A DNA stretch of 64,000 nucleotides from Acanthaster planci (taxonomy: Eukaryota; Echinodermata; Asteroidea; Valvatida; Acanthasteridae). Positions 14,901-25,237 of this stretch are shown here, piece by piece. Made by a program: the position numbers and the translations under genes. Position 1 is the stretch's first letter. Each line of letters starts with the position of its first letter. The DNA lies in NCBI RefSeq assembly GCF_001949145.1, contig NW_019091358.1, positions 2,733,322-2,797,321 on the forward strand, in the 5' to 3' direction. Below the pieces are notes generated by a model. It made no database searches, was not told the origin of the DNA, and saw only the letters and a list, made by a program, of their open reading frames with translations.

Positions 14901-17900
14901 ATGACCCACAGACCAGTGTGATGGTGCTTCACCAACTGAACAAGATACATAGTCCCAACTGAGCAAACCAGTGAGTGATGTCAGTGAGTGCTTTTCATGA
15001 TACCGCATTGAGAAGATTTCAAACTGAAGAAATAAAGTTGCAAGAAGAACCAAGTGATGGCAGTTCACTGCTTGTGGTTTGCTGAGTGGCTAAAGCACAG
15101 CATTACCAGCAGAGAGATATTTTGAACCCAGCGTTAGTCTGAATGCAGGATTGAATTTTGTCGCAAATAGGTAACATCATCCAACCGAAATGCCTCTAAT
15201 GCACTGGCAAAAGATGTTGCATAGAAAGATTACTTCTCCCCAAAATAGCAGCCCTCCTTCTGATCAGATTGAAATTGTGCAGAACCTTGAAGTATTGAAG
15301 TATAAGACCATTGCATCACTGACTGCATCATTGGCAGTTGATGTACAGGTGTGTCATACATAGTGTGGACCTCTGCACAAAAGAAGTCCACATAATGCAG
15401 GGTATGATAGCGTTGTGTGGACTTGCACATGTCCACACAAGGTTTCCCCCTCTTTCTGGAAAAAGGGTTTAGAGGCATTTTGGGGTAGGGATCATCCATA
15501 GTAAAATTAAGAGGAATAGTCAAGGAAACCTTGTACAAATAACCAGCCAAAAATCTTGTTCCTGGTTGAAGAAAAATGAGTATTGTCACTGAGTTTTCTT
15601 AACTGCACGAAAACAAAGGAATGTCCACAGTAGGTATGTAATGTAAACATGTGTACTCCAAAATTAATGCAATGAATAAGAGTGAATGCCATATGCAAAT
15701 ATTCTTCATTTTATCCAAAGAGTTCTTCCTGGATCCGGAGTTTCATATCCTTACAGCTGAATAAGAGCCCAGTCAGGCATAGCTAGTTGCTGATAGAAAT
15801 TAATCCTAACAGTCCACAATCCTCCGATTTCAGTAGGATTCTACATACGCCCTCGGGGTTAGGTAAAGGACCAGGCCATGGCAATACACACCCCACTGTA
15901 CTGCAGGATAATACTTTAACAATTTGGTTCGGGGCTTCATTGGTTAGTAGTATTCCCCACTGAACATACCCGTGAAATTGGCCCGGAAAGTAGGCATTTA
16001 TGCAGCCATTTTAAAATAAGACACCCACATTTGCTTTTTTTTTTTTTTTTTTTTGAAAACCAGAGCATTCAAGTTTCATCTAGTTTTATGTATTTATACA
16101 GCTTTTGTTAGTGAATGCTACAGGATTTGCAAGAAGATACTCAGAAATCTCTGTGACTAAAGCCTTGTCATGAAATCTTCACCAAACCTTTGGTTGAATG
16201 AGAATCACTCCTGCTGCTCCTCACCAGGGGCACAGGGCCCAATGGTTTAGGCTGGGAGCTCTTAATCATAGGCCGGGGGGGGGTTGAATGCAGCTGCTGG
16301 TCACATGTTGTGACCTAGGGCAAGTCTCTTTGCCCCTACTGGGCTCTCTCCACCCAGGAGTATAAATGGGTACCGATGTGGGCAAATACGGCATTAATGT
16401 TTGTTTGGCCATTTGCACCGGAAATACCCGCGTATTAAGCTGTTTTAATCCCAAGGGAGCAAAGACTACTTCATGTATTGACAGTCCATTGTTGCTAAAG
16501 TGGGCTAGATAAATAGCCCACTTTCATTTTGCCTAACATTTGTATGGGCAGCCAAAGCTTCCAGAAAAGTTACCCTTTGGTTGTTTTTCGATTTGTGCCT
16601 CAAATTTGTTCATTTGTCCCATTGATTTTAAAGAGGGGTTTCATTTGCATTCATTATTTAGTAGAGCGTTTAGTGTTTTTTATCACTTTGTGGGACTTTA
16701 ACCACTACCTGCCGGGCAACCCGTTTTCGGGTACATAGGCTTTATATGCAGAGCCAGGGAGCCCAGAACTGGGACAAAAGAGTTGGGCCTTATAACAAAA
16801 GACTGCTCAGCACAAAAGACTGAGCTGCTGGGCATGACCCACATTTTTTCGCTGTCAATAGTGGAGATAAACCAGCCTTGTTTTGAAACAGTATACCTCA
16901 GTTTGAGGCATTTAGAGCGAGCGGATTACCACCGGGGACAAAAGCTCTCCACCACCGCAGCTATGAGCCACACAGCACCGCTGCACACTAATCTGGCCCC
17001 TATTGAAAAGAGGTCAGCAGTGCACTGTGCTGGTTTCGGCAAAAAAAGAATCTTACGCAACATCGCACAATCTGGGCTCTTTTTCCAAGGCTGCAAGCCT
17101 GGCTGAAATATTCTGGAGTCAGTGAATTTTACCTGTCAGCTTTACAGTAGTCCCCAAAGAGTCCTTCATTTTGGTATAAACGGCCATTAAATGAAATGAT
17201 GAATTTGGAAGGATTTTGAAAACGGAAAATCTTGAAAATGACCCGGCATCTTGTCTTGCTCAAGAAAAATCCACCCGGCAGCAAGTGGTTAATACTCTGT
17301 GAGTTATTCTTTTGCATTTGTATTGACGGCCAAGCATACTTCTTAGCAGCCACTTGTCGGAAAAACGCAACAGTGACGCAAAAGAGCAGCTCCTGTATGC
17401 CACACTGTTATCTCTCGCAGTTTGACTTCATGCATGAGTGCGTGGACCGCATTCTGAAGGAGATCCAATGGGCCCAAGACAGTGCCAACCACCAGCAAGA
17501 TGACAGCGGAGAAGAGGAAGAAGACGAAGACGAAGAAGAAGAAGACGACGACGACGAAGAAGAGGAGGAGAAAGCACAGGCCCTAGCATCACAAAAGATG
17601 AAGGTACTTGTATGAGGCCGCCTCAGGGGCCAGTGTGGTAAAGAGATGATGGGAGCGTATGTGATCCACCAGTCCAAAACCAGACTTACGAATGCAAGCT
17701 ATTATTAAACTGATGTTGATTTTTATTCATCCCCATAGCTAGATCCATAGTTATACAAATCATAAAACTGGTCAACAGGACTTTCGTGAATTTTCTCGTG
17801 AGTACCGTTGACCAGTTGCGTAATTTCTGTTACTAGAAGCTTATTAAAAGGAAAATGATCCATAAATTATTCAATAAAGAATGCAACTTTCGTTGCCTGT

Positions 17901-18247
17901 GACTACCAAAGTTCCCACGGACAGAATGTTTGACAGAATTAACAGCTGGCGAGAGAAATTGTCAAACATGAGAACATTTTCCACCTTGGCCAGGTTTTGG
18001 AATGGTGGGTCACATATCCAAACTGGAGCGCCCATGAAACTACGGTAGGCTCAGGTCATGTCACTGTATTTTCCATGCGTTGCTAAACAACCTATTCACA
18101 ATAGTCATTTGGAACTACATGAGGCTTGGGTACAGTTTTGCCTGTTTACTTCTCTTCTTCACGGGACAGGATTCAGCGAATGGCAGGGCCAGGACGGAGC
18201 CGCAGACTGGTAAAATCTTCGACACACTCAATGAGGACGACCTCTGA
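2992..18247 (+). CDS. SNX27: Sorting nexin 27 (PDZ-PX-FERM-like), 5' partial
   Basis: SNX27 is an early-endosome adaptor that returns PDZ-ligand cargo to the plasma membrane with retromer and WASH. Twelve exons join in phase: 2992-3223, 4020-4212, 4888-4964, 6059-6085, 10291-10413, 10999-11074, 11338-11504, 13065-13160, 13670-13819, 14714-14842, 17421-17603 and 18170-18247. They give 509 residues, missing the start. Residues 1-34 finish the PDZ domain ([14 protein letters not shown]). About 62-165 are the PX domain, with the RYSRF motif, the [11 protein letters not shown] block and the [11 protein letters not shown] helix used for PtdIns3P binding. About 177-440 match the FERM-like module ([32 protein letters not shown]). 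Exon 4 is a 27-nt micro-exon in a charged linker longer than the human one. Residues 454-473 are an unbroken Glu/Asp run, unlike the vertebrate C-terminus, and the protein ends NEDDL. Candidate poly(A) signals ATTAAA lie at 18395 and 18668. Family assignment is firm; the acidic tail is seen directly. Confidence 0.95.
4560..4760 (+). repeat. Dispersed AT-rich repeat, copy 1 (SNX27 intron)
   Basis: By eye this stretch resembles 14430-14600: both carry a CTCAAGTTTTGCT-like or TTCAAGTTTTGCT-like core followed by a similar pyrimidine-rich and TGTGAGAGA/TTTGAGAGAG segment. The sequence around 18930-19020 shares the 'caggatttt' motif with the left part. I cannot define ends or a class. Confidence 0.35.
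5090..5491. mobile_element. Non-autonomous DNA transposon with inverted ends
   Basis: The left end (TGTGACCTGTCACC, then ACAAAATGAGC and AAAGTCG) is mirrored at the right end, whose reverse complement reads TGTGACCCTTCAT, then ACAAAATGAGC and AAAGTCG. The inverted repeats are about 35 nt with a few mismatches and enclose about 400 bp without a transposase. It sits in the SNX27 intron after exon 3. A 284-codon open frame on the minus strand runs across it and is probably accidental. Confidence 0.65.
5640..5730 (+). repeat. Dispersed repeat, copy A (inverted partner at 15785-15865)
   Basis: The run ATTGGAGGATT...GGACTGTTAGG, preceded by GGGTGTACGTA, recurs in reverse orientation about 10 kb away as ATCGGAGGATT...GGACTGTTAGG preceded by GGGCGTATGTA. 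Both copies lie in SNX27 introns. Class unknown. Confidence 0.5.
6213..6756 (-). mobile_element. piggyBac-like MITE, copy 1
   Basis: The left end reads TTAA-CGACTTGCTGCTGGG. The right end is the complement of a GCAAGTGA terminus followed by ATAA, a decayed TTAA. The interior is similar, in opposite orientation, to the element at 16698-17292, including shared GGACAAAAG, GATTACCAC and GACAAAAGAGCTGGGCC-type blocks. TTAA target duplications are the hallmark of piggyBac elements. The length is too short for a transposase, so it is non-autonomous. It lies in the SNX27 intron between the micro-exon at 6059 and the exon at 10291. Confidence 0.6.
7738..7812 (+). repeat. tRNA-derived SINE head or tRNA pseudogene
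   Basis: An internal Pol III A box (TAGCTCAGTTGG) and B box (GGTTCAAATCC) stand at tRNA-like spacing, and the D-stem GCTC/GAGC pairs. The anticodon stem does not pair, position 33 is C rather than T, and the acceptor stem is incomplete. A functional tRNA is therefore unlikely. The most likely reading is the 5' head of a SINE inside an SNX27 intron. Confidence 0.55.
7898..7988 (+). repeat. Short dispersed repeat, copy A (CTAGACCTAGC family)
   Basis: Contains ACTAGACCTAGCTC followed by AGAAGAGTCTGATGCTGCC. Related copies occur at 31632-31760 and 48560-48682 with the same order of motifs (CTAGACCTAGC, then a GA[CT]-rich spacer, then GAT..GATGCC or GAATGCC). Ends are uncertain for this copy. Confidence 0.45.
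14430..14600 (+). repeat. Dispersed AT-rich repeat, copy 2 (SNX27 intron)
   Basis: Resembles 4560-4760, sharing the CTCAAGTTTTGCT core and the downstream GAGAGAG and CCTTGTTCA-like positions. It lies just upstream of the SNX27 exon at 14714. Judged by eye only. Confidence 0.35.
15070..15140 (+). repeat. Possible degenerate tRNA-like SINE head
   Basis: TTTGCTGAGTGGCTAAAGCA resembles a Leu/Ser-type A box, and TTTTGAACCC resembles a decayed B box about 40 nt downstream. The match is weak and no stems were confirmed. Confidence 0.25.
15785..15865 (-). repeat. Dispersed repeat, copy B (partner of 5640-5730)
   Basis: Read on the minus strand, it repeats the GGGCGTATGTA...GAGGATT...GGACTGTTAGG order of the copy at 5640-5730, at roughly 75-80% identity by eye. 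No clear termini. Confidence 0.5.
16220..16470 (+). repeat. SINE-like repeat with CCACCCAGGAGTATAAATGGGTACC core
   Basis: The segment has GACCTAGGGCAAGTCTCTTTGCCC, then a CCACCC-AGGAGTATAAATGGG core and a downstream tail. From general knowledge, a 'CACCCAGG.GTATAAATGGGTACC' core is characteristic of tRNA-derived repeats spread through echinoderm, hemichordate and other invertebrate genomes. The 5' head (GGCCGGGGGGGG...) is degraded. It lies in the SNX27 intron before exon 17421, next to the TTAA element. Confidence 0.5.
16698..17292 (+). mobile_element. piggyBac-like MITE, copy 2 (TTAA target sites intact)
   Basis: Termini read TTAA-CCACTACCTGCCGGG on the left and the complement of CCACTTGCTGCCGGG followed by TTAA on the right. 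This gives about 15-bp inverted repeats flanked by TTAA on both sides. The interior is related to 6213-6756 in inverse orientation. A 107-codon open frame inside is shared in broken form with copy 1 but is not a transposase. It sits about 130 bp upstream of the SNX27 exon at 17421. Confidence 0.7.
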
Positions 18248-18394
18248 GGAACGACCTCTGAGCAAACCTTGATTGAAGATGGACTGACGCTGTACAGGAA
18301 CGATCACATTGCCTTGTTTACTGGAACACACCTGTATGAATATTGACAAACACATGTACCTATGACATAGTATGGAATATTGATGAGACATGTA

Positions 18395-18400
18395 ATTAAA
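18395..18400 (+). terminator. Candidate SNX27 poly(A) signal ATTAAA
   Basis: First ATTAAA hexamer downstream of the SNX27 stop, about 150 nt after it. A second is at 18668-18673. Cleavage site and downstream GU element were not established. Confidence 0.3.
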
Positions 18401-21400
18401 CATTATACATCATTTGCATCCTCCTACTGTAAATACATCTTGCGCTTTGCAAAGGAGGTCAGAATCCAGCTTGACGAAGTGCATAAATATTAAGTTGTAC
18501 AAAATGAGAGAAAATATTCATTTCCGGTGACATTCAGCAGCCAAATCTAAGAAATATGTAGAAAACAGTCTCTGTGGATAACAAAGCACCCTTTTTATTT
18601 TCAACTAGTACATTTGAAACTGGTCAAGTAAACCTTTGTGGGTTAATCACTAGATCTGTACACAATTATTAAAGTGGTATCCTGTCTTCACTTAGTGGTT
18701 ACTGTATTCTTTGAATATTTGCTGCATTCTACATGTATGCTTCTTATTGTACAGAGAGCTGGGAGTTGTAGTCCATATAATTGTACACAGAATGCAAGAA
18801 TGTGTTATTACACCTTTCGTGTTTTTCCCCTTCCCAACATTATTACTCAGAAGGGTGACTTAAGTCAGACTGACTCTACGCATGTGTATTTGAATAAGAC
18901 ATTCCCATAGACAGCTTGAGCACCCAGGGGTGAGATGTGTCAGGATTTTTCCCGATTTCAGGATCTTTTCGTCGGGATTTTCCCGAATTCAGGATTTTTT
19001 GAAAATGTCTTCAAAATTCTGGAAAATCCCATGTTTGCTGTTAAGGTGCTTTTATGTAAAAGTTGATATAGAACACAAGAAATAGGTATTTTAGGAAAAT
19101 GCATGTTTACACCATAGCCCTTTCAGTGCTGATGAGTTTGTCCTGGATATTTCATTTACTTCCAATCTCACCCTTCAGCACCAGATCACTCTCCTGTGAA
19201 ATGTCAAGCAGCTGCCAAGTAACTCAGATACAGCTCAAGGCCTTCGTCTGTGGCAGTATAAGCACTCTGGCAGATAGTGTGCAAAAATGACTCGCTCTTG
19301 ATCTGGGGTGGGGGGCAGCCCGGCACACCGAGTTACATGCCATCATCCTTGTGATAGTCCCATCTGCTCTGACCCGAATCACCCCCTCATCACCGGCAAA
19401 GTCCAGGGGGCCTGACAGGGATCATTTCAACAGGGCACCCCGCCCTCCTTGTACGCAGCAGACGTTGGTGGCGTATACTCAGCACCACCCCCTTTTAAGC
19501 ACACACAAACCTGTACACATGGTCTTTCCCCACCAAAAGGACTTTGTGCTACTCTTATGTTAAAAACATAATGCCACTTCTTCTTGCTGAGGTCTGACAA
19601 AGTGCAGACTTTCTGTGTCCCAAGTTACATTTTTCAACACAGCTTGCATCCTAGATTTGCATCATTAAGAAAGCCTTCAACGTGGTCACCTGTTGCCACA
19701 ATTTCTTGAACCATGCTTTGGTCATTGTCAACCCCCTAATGCCCCAGGTAGACCAGTGTCATTCATCCTTAGATCCCAAATTCACAGTATCCCTGATCAT
19801 ACAAGGATATGAACTGTACAGTACTGATTGTAAATCAGTATGTATTAAGCCTCTAGGCTCCAACCTTTTTTGTATAACACGGTGATAGTCTTTGTCATGA
19901 TTTACAGAATCCCTACGAGCTTTCAGTGTTGGTGCTGAACAGTATAGAATATCAATGATTTATTTAATGCCCAGTTTTTGAAATCTTTTTCAGTTAACTT
20001 TTGCCGCATTTTAGCATGTATCCCTATGGCACCTTTGAAGAAGGGCCCCCAAAAGAGATGTTCTTTTTTTTTTTGGGTGTACAGACACTGTACGCGTAGT
20101 TCTTGCTTTTGTTTTGTTTTGCTTTTTTTTCTCATCACATAAATAATTTCTTTCAGATTTGTAGCTGTAGTTCACTAACACGTTGGAAGGACAGACTTCC
20201 CTGTTTGCCAGTGTTCAAAATTGTTGAATCGTCTTTTATTCCTAGTTTATGCTTGTAAAATTGAATGCTAAATGTGTCATGTACTTTTTGGGAAATCTGG
20301 GAGATGCTACCCTTATGGTACACAGTGCTTGCCTTGAATACCTTGATTTACATATATTAGCATACTCTATGAATATTGATCAACTAGGTACATCGTCATG
20401 TGTCGAAATAGCAGCACGCTCATTATGCTTGATGAGCCAAGAATCTTCATCGTGTCTGTTTATAGAATAATAAAAATGGAACCCTTTCTGGTACCAGTAT
20501 TATTGGCCAGTAATGCTTCAAAGATTTTATTATCAGCAAAGTACCATTTCATTTGTTATTGAGATGATGTACTTCATACAGAATACATAGTTGCCAACCA
20601 AAACATTGGTTGATGAAATTACTACACTAGGGATGGTATGGAAATTGAAGTTATTAAATTTAGTAAATACTTGCAGTAGAGAAATTATTCACTTCATTGA
20701 CAGTAGATTCTGAAATGAGCATCAAATGGTTCATTGTTGCTCATTTATTGTGAGAATACAACAGAATCAGTCGTCACAAGATTGTTCAGGCATCTGCTCC
20801 TGCTGAATTGGAATTCTGGGACTTTTAATTTTGTCAAATATGTATATACCACTGCAACACTCCCTTAAAGAATGGCTCATTTTGCCTCAAGTTATATATA
20901 AATATATTGAGATTTGAGAAGCATTTAGTGGAAATTCTAAATGACTATGAGTATTTGATAGACAGTTTCTGTTCCGTTTCAGTGAGTTTTACTCGTGATT
21001 TTTTTCAAACTGGTCAAATAAGTGACATGACAGAGGTCAGACACAAACCGCAACTTCAAAGCAGCTGCGTGAAAAAACAAGGACATCAAAAGCAGATGAA
21101 CAGCAAAACTAGACTGGACAGTAGCATACATTAAATATTCATAGAATATACATATTCATCACTGTTATTTGAATATCAAGACGTTTGCCTTAGCAGTAGA
21201 TATGTGAAAGATACAAATATGTGTATATATATATTCAAAAATATATTCACAAAAAATCTCTTCCAGGTATATTGTTTCATTTTGTAGACTTGTGCTGATA
21301 TCTTTTTCATCATGAAATTGGATGGAAAAAGGGCAAAAACCGTCAGTTTTGTACATACAGTTTTTCATTGGGCAAGCTTTTTTCTCTCTTAGCATAAGAT

Positions 21401-24400
21401 ATCTGGGTATTGAACAGTTCTGGTAGGCACTCACAAGCACACCAAAATGTAGAAAGTGCCCCATTAGGAACATGAAATGCCTGACTTACAACTGAAATTG
21501 AAGTAGGCCTACTCAGATTGTGCTGCTGAAGGTAAGATATATGGACTTCTGTGTTGGCCCAGTAGTTACTCACATAATAGTTACAGTTAGTACAAAATAT
21601 TTGTCTAGTACTTTGGCAAAACACACATTATGCCATTGAACACAGTTACTTTTCACTGTACTCCCAATTCCCAAGCTGCTTCAGTGGACATAAAGCTCCA
21701 AGTTCCTCCGTTATAGTTTGTGACCGTGTCTTCACCATTAGTATGTGATAGCATAAACCATTAGAGCAAGGATTAAGTGATGTTCGCTTGTTGATTCAAA
21801 GTCAGTATTTTTGGTTCTTTCACATTTTGGGGGTCATTTGATTGTAGAAGCACGATATGGTGTAGGTGTGCCAGGCATACCGTAGTAGCCCAGATCAAAG
21901 TCAGGTGTGGTGTTGGACTCTAAATATTGTGGAGGAGTCTTGCAGAGTGTACAAGACATTTGGTAGAAAGACGCTGGTTGGGTTAGTTTTTCCCTAACTG
22001 TCCCTCAAAGAAGTGTGTTATCGCGAAATAGGATTACTGTCTCCCAAACCCTAAGGAAGCAGCAAGATAAAATGTTTTTCTTTCCTTGGAAATCATTGTG
22101 CCTCTGCCATGGAAAAATTATGTCAATTTTTCTTTAAAAAGTGTTGTATATTCACCATGAAGAATATACTCGAGTACAGAGCACATTGTGGTACGAGTAT
22201 TAAGTTCATATATCTAAATGTGAGCATAGCCTGAGCATGTTAAATATTCATGAACACAAATGACCAATCATGTGCTTTCAGCTTGTGGTCTCAATACCAA
22301 GTACAAGTTTAGAAACAGGTATAAAAAAAACTCCAGCCCAAGAAGGCTGCTTACAAATTAATAAGCCTTTCATTTCATTCAAAACAGTGACATCCCAAGT
22401 ACTGCTGCACATCAAAAGGTATAAGAAATGTTTAGTTTTCTAGATATTTGCAGGCTTAAGATGTAATTTGTTGTATACTTACAGCGGCCTCTTATAATTA
22501 TGTATAAATCATATCTGTAATAAAAAAATAACTTTTACATTGAAAGCAGTTGTCTTGAGCATTTTGCTTCAGTGAAAATATGATGCCATTTTCACTGCAG
22601 TTTAATATATGCATGTACTTCAGGGCAGATTGGTTTTGATACAGAACCCAGCCCTTCCCTGATTTTCTTCCAAGTGCCAGCAAATCTGATTTTGGAGAAA
22701 AATCTCAAAACTTTCTAAAAGCTTCATCTAGGTCAGCAATGTACTTGTAAGAAAAGTGCATGCTTCAATGTAGGTGATCTTTTTGCCTGTAGGTTACTAC
22801 CTGAAATGTCCTGGCTAAAGATACTTTACGTTTAAGTTAAAATAATTGATACAAACAGGGAAAAGAGGGGGGGGCATTTGTGTGGACAACATCCAGTCAC
22901 CCGCACTGACTTAACCAAATGCAGTGCATATTGTTTTGTCAAATCACTGTGATGAATTATGCATTTTCAAGCAAGTACAAGATGGTAGACAATGTAAAGG
23001 TTATATATTTCTGAAATTTATTTATCATTGGGGTTAACGAGGGCAAGTTCATACACTGATAAAGACCACATGATTCTGAAAGTCACTTCAGAAGAGGAAG
23101 TAAAGAAAAGCATCTCAATATTGCAAAATGAGAAAAGAATCCATCAAATGACATTTGAAGCACATACATGTATACAATAATTGCTTTTTGGACGTTCATT
23201 GAGTGACATCTCTGAAAATAGAAAATGTTTTGGTGAGATTCCTAAAAATTGGTTTAAAAATCTTGAAAATATGAACACAAATGACTTTGGAAGTAATTTA
23301 TTTATTTTGAAGAGAGGTACAATTGAGAGCTTTTGGGGATTTTGTACTTCTCGCACCTAATATAATGTAGCAAATATTTGAAATTCATAAATACATATGT
23401 TGGCGAGATCTACTCATCTGTGCAGTCACCTGATTGCCATGCTCAATTGTTCACTTTTGTATAAAATCTCAAACTTGACTCCCTTTTTGGAACGAATTTT
23501 GTGGAACCCTGAATTAAAAAAAAAAATTACTGATGGCAGGATCAAATCTTGCAGTAAGATTGATTGATTGTTCAAAGATCAAGTGATCGCGTAGATCCAC
23601 TGATCGTGCACAGCATATATGTACATGAATAACAAAGAGCCCCGACAGCGTATGCTTTTTTGCAGCAGCAAAAACAATGAAACCACTGATATAACTGATT
23701 GTTACTGCCTAGGTAGCTTCTTTAAATTGTTAACCAGTGTTATGCAATTATACATGTATGTATTTCACCCAAGGGATGCACGAACAGACCCGACAGCATC
23801 ATGTAGGCTATGATGTAGCTTGATGCAATAAGACATGGAAATAACTACACTCGAGGCAAACTTTGGCAAGTTCAAGCAAAAACTATGGTTTGATTTTTGG
23901 CCATTCATTTCCTACTGATGTGTACATGCAGTCACATTTGAACAGCCCGCGTCAAACCAGTCTTGACATCTGATTGTAACTCACATTATGCCATTGGTTG
24001 CATTTCTCATGGCTGTAGTCGAGCGTGTTACTCGTCATGAATGAACTCCCGACAGTACAAACGGCAGGAGTATGACCCATGGGTATCAAACGAGAGCAAA
24101 CTCTCCATCAGACCGTGCGTACGTTCTTACACCGCATGGTTCTTTCAAGATGGCAGAAAGATAATTGTTTACCTGTTGGCGCAATGCGACCCGAGGGTAA
24201 TGTGCACGCAACATTTCGTGGATCCAAGCATATGGAGAAACACATGCGAAACCAATGTACATGTATGTACAGGTACATGTGCTTCATGGTTGCTGCCATC
24301 TCACACAGTTTTCTTGATGTCAACGGTTAACCTATCTGTACATGATTACTGAAAAAAATTACTGATAATCAGAAATGCAACGATGCCCCTTGGCTCCAGA

Positions 24401-25237
24401 TGGTCAAATAAAGCAGGCAAACCATCCATCACTGGAGCGTTGGGGGCCAAACTGTGGTTAACTGTACCCGTACTTGATGCCAGGACTTTCCCACAGGTAG
24501 TCCATATAATTTGAACGGTCACAGGTTGCCAATACCCCACTGACTGTCTTTACACGAGAGGCTTCTTGGTACCAAACAACAGCATCAACAGGCACTTTGT
24601 TAAGCGACAGTATCCCCACACACCCATTGGGCTGACATTCAGCATAGGACTGTGTGACGACTCCTTTGTGTACGTGCGCACAGTTTGCCACGGAGAAGAC
24701 ACGATCTTAATGTGCGTAAACCAACAAGGCTGTTCAAATGTTACGTTGTCCCATCTTCTCTTTGTTTTTTTCACCAGTTAGACGGTAGCCAGAGTGCCTT
24801 TCAGTTTGAAAGTTACGGGTAAAAAAAGCATAATATGCATATAAGCATGTATCAATTTGAGCAAGAACTTTTGACAAGTGTTTCATAGATTTGACATGTG
24901 ACAGCTCTGAACTAACAAAATGCTACAAGAGACGTAATTGGTCCCCGGGCAACACAGAACGGGAGAGACACAGAAGGGGACTCGCAACCGAAACAGGAGC
25001 AGTAATGGAACAAGTAGCGGAGGTCACCGAGTCAAATGTCACATTAAGGAGTTGTGTATCAAAGATACTTGTCATCTTTTTAATGGTTAAATGCTCATCA
25101 TGTCACGGTTAACAGACGTGGTTTCCATGTGGCAGCTGATTAACATCAATTCTCACCACTTTGGAGATGCATCATCCCAGTGATCTTTGAGCTTGTCAGA
25201 AATTGAAACGGGAACCAATGCCTTCCGGCCGCATGTG
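18401..25237. other. SNX27 3' flank and intergenic space before SLC25A46
   Basis: No conserved coding exon could be recognised on either strand. The region is AT-rich, with short open frames only. The longer frames at 24041-24352 and 24550-24781 lack domain signatures and show no matching splice sites. The 3' UTR of SNX27 must occupy the left part and that of SLC25A46 the right part. ACATGTACATGT-type palindromes occur near 24256. Confidence 0.5.

Noticed and set aside
17408-17677. Minus-strand frame with a poly-serine run
   Set aside because: It is the antisense shadow of the SNX27 acidic tract (GAA/GAG read as TTC/CTC-shifted serine codons).
24041-24781. Possible gene in the SNX27-SLC25A46 gap
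   Set aside because: Several medium frames with an apparent pyrimidine tract and CAG near 24777, but no domain, no phase-consistent exon chain and no conserved block.
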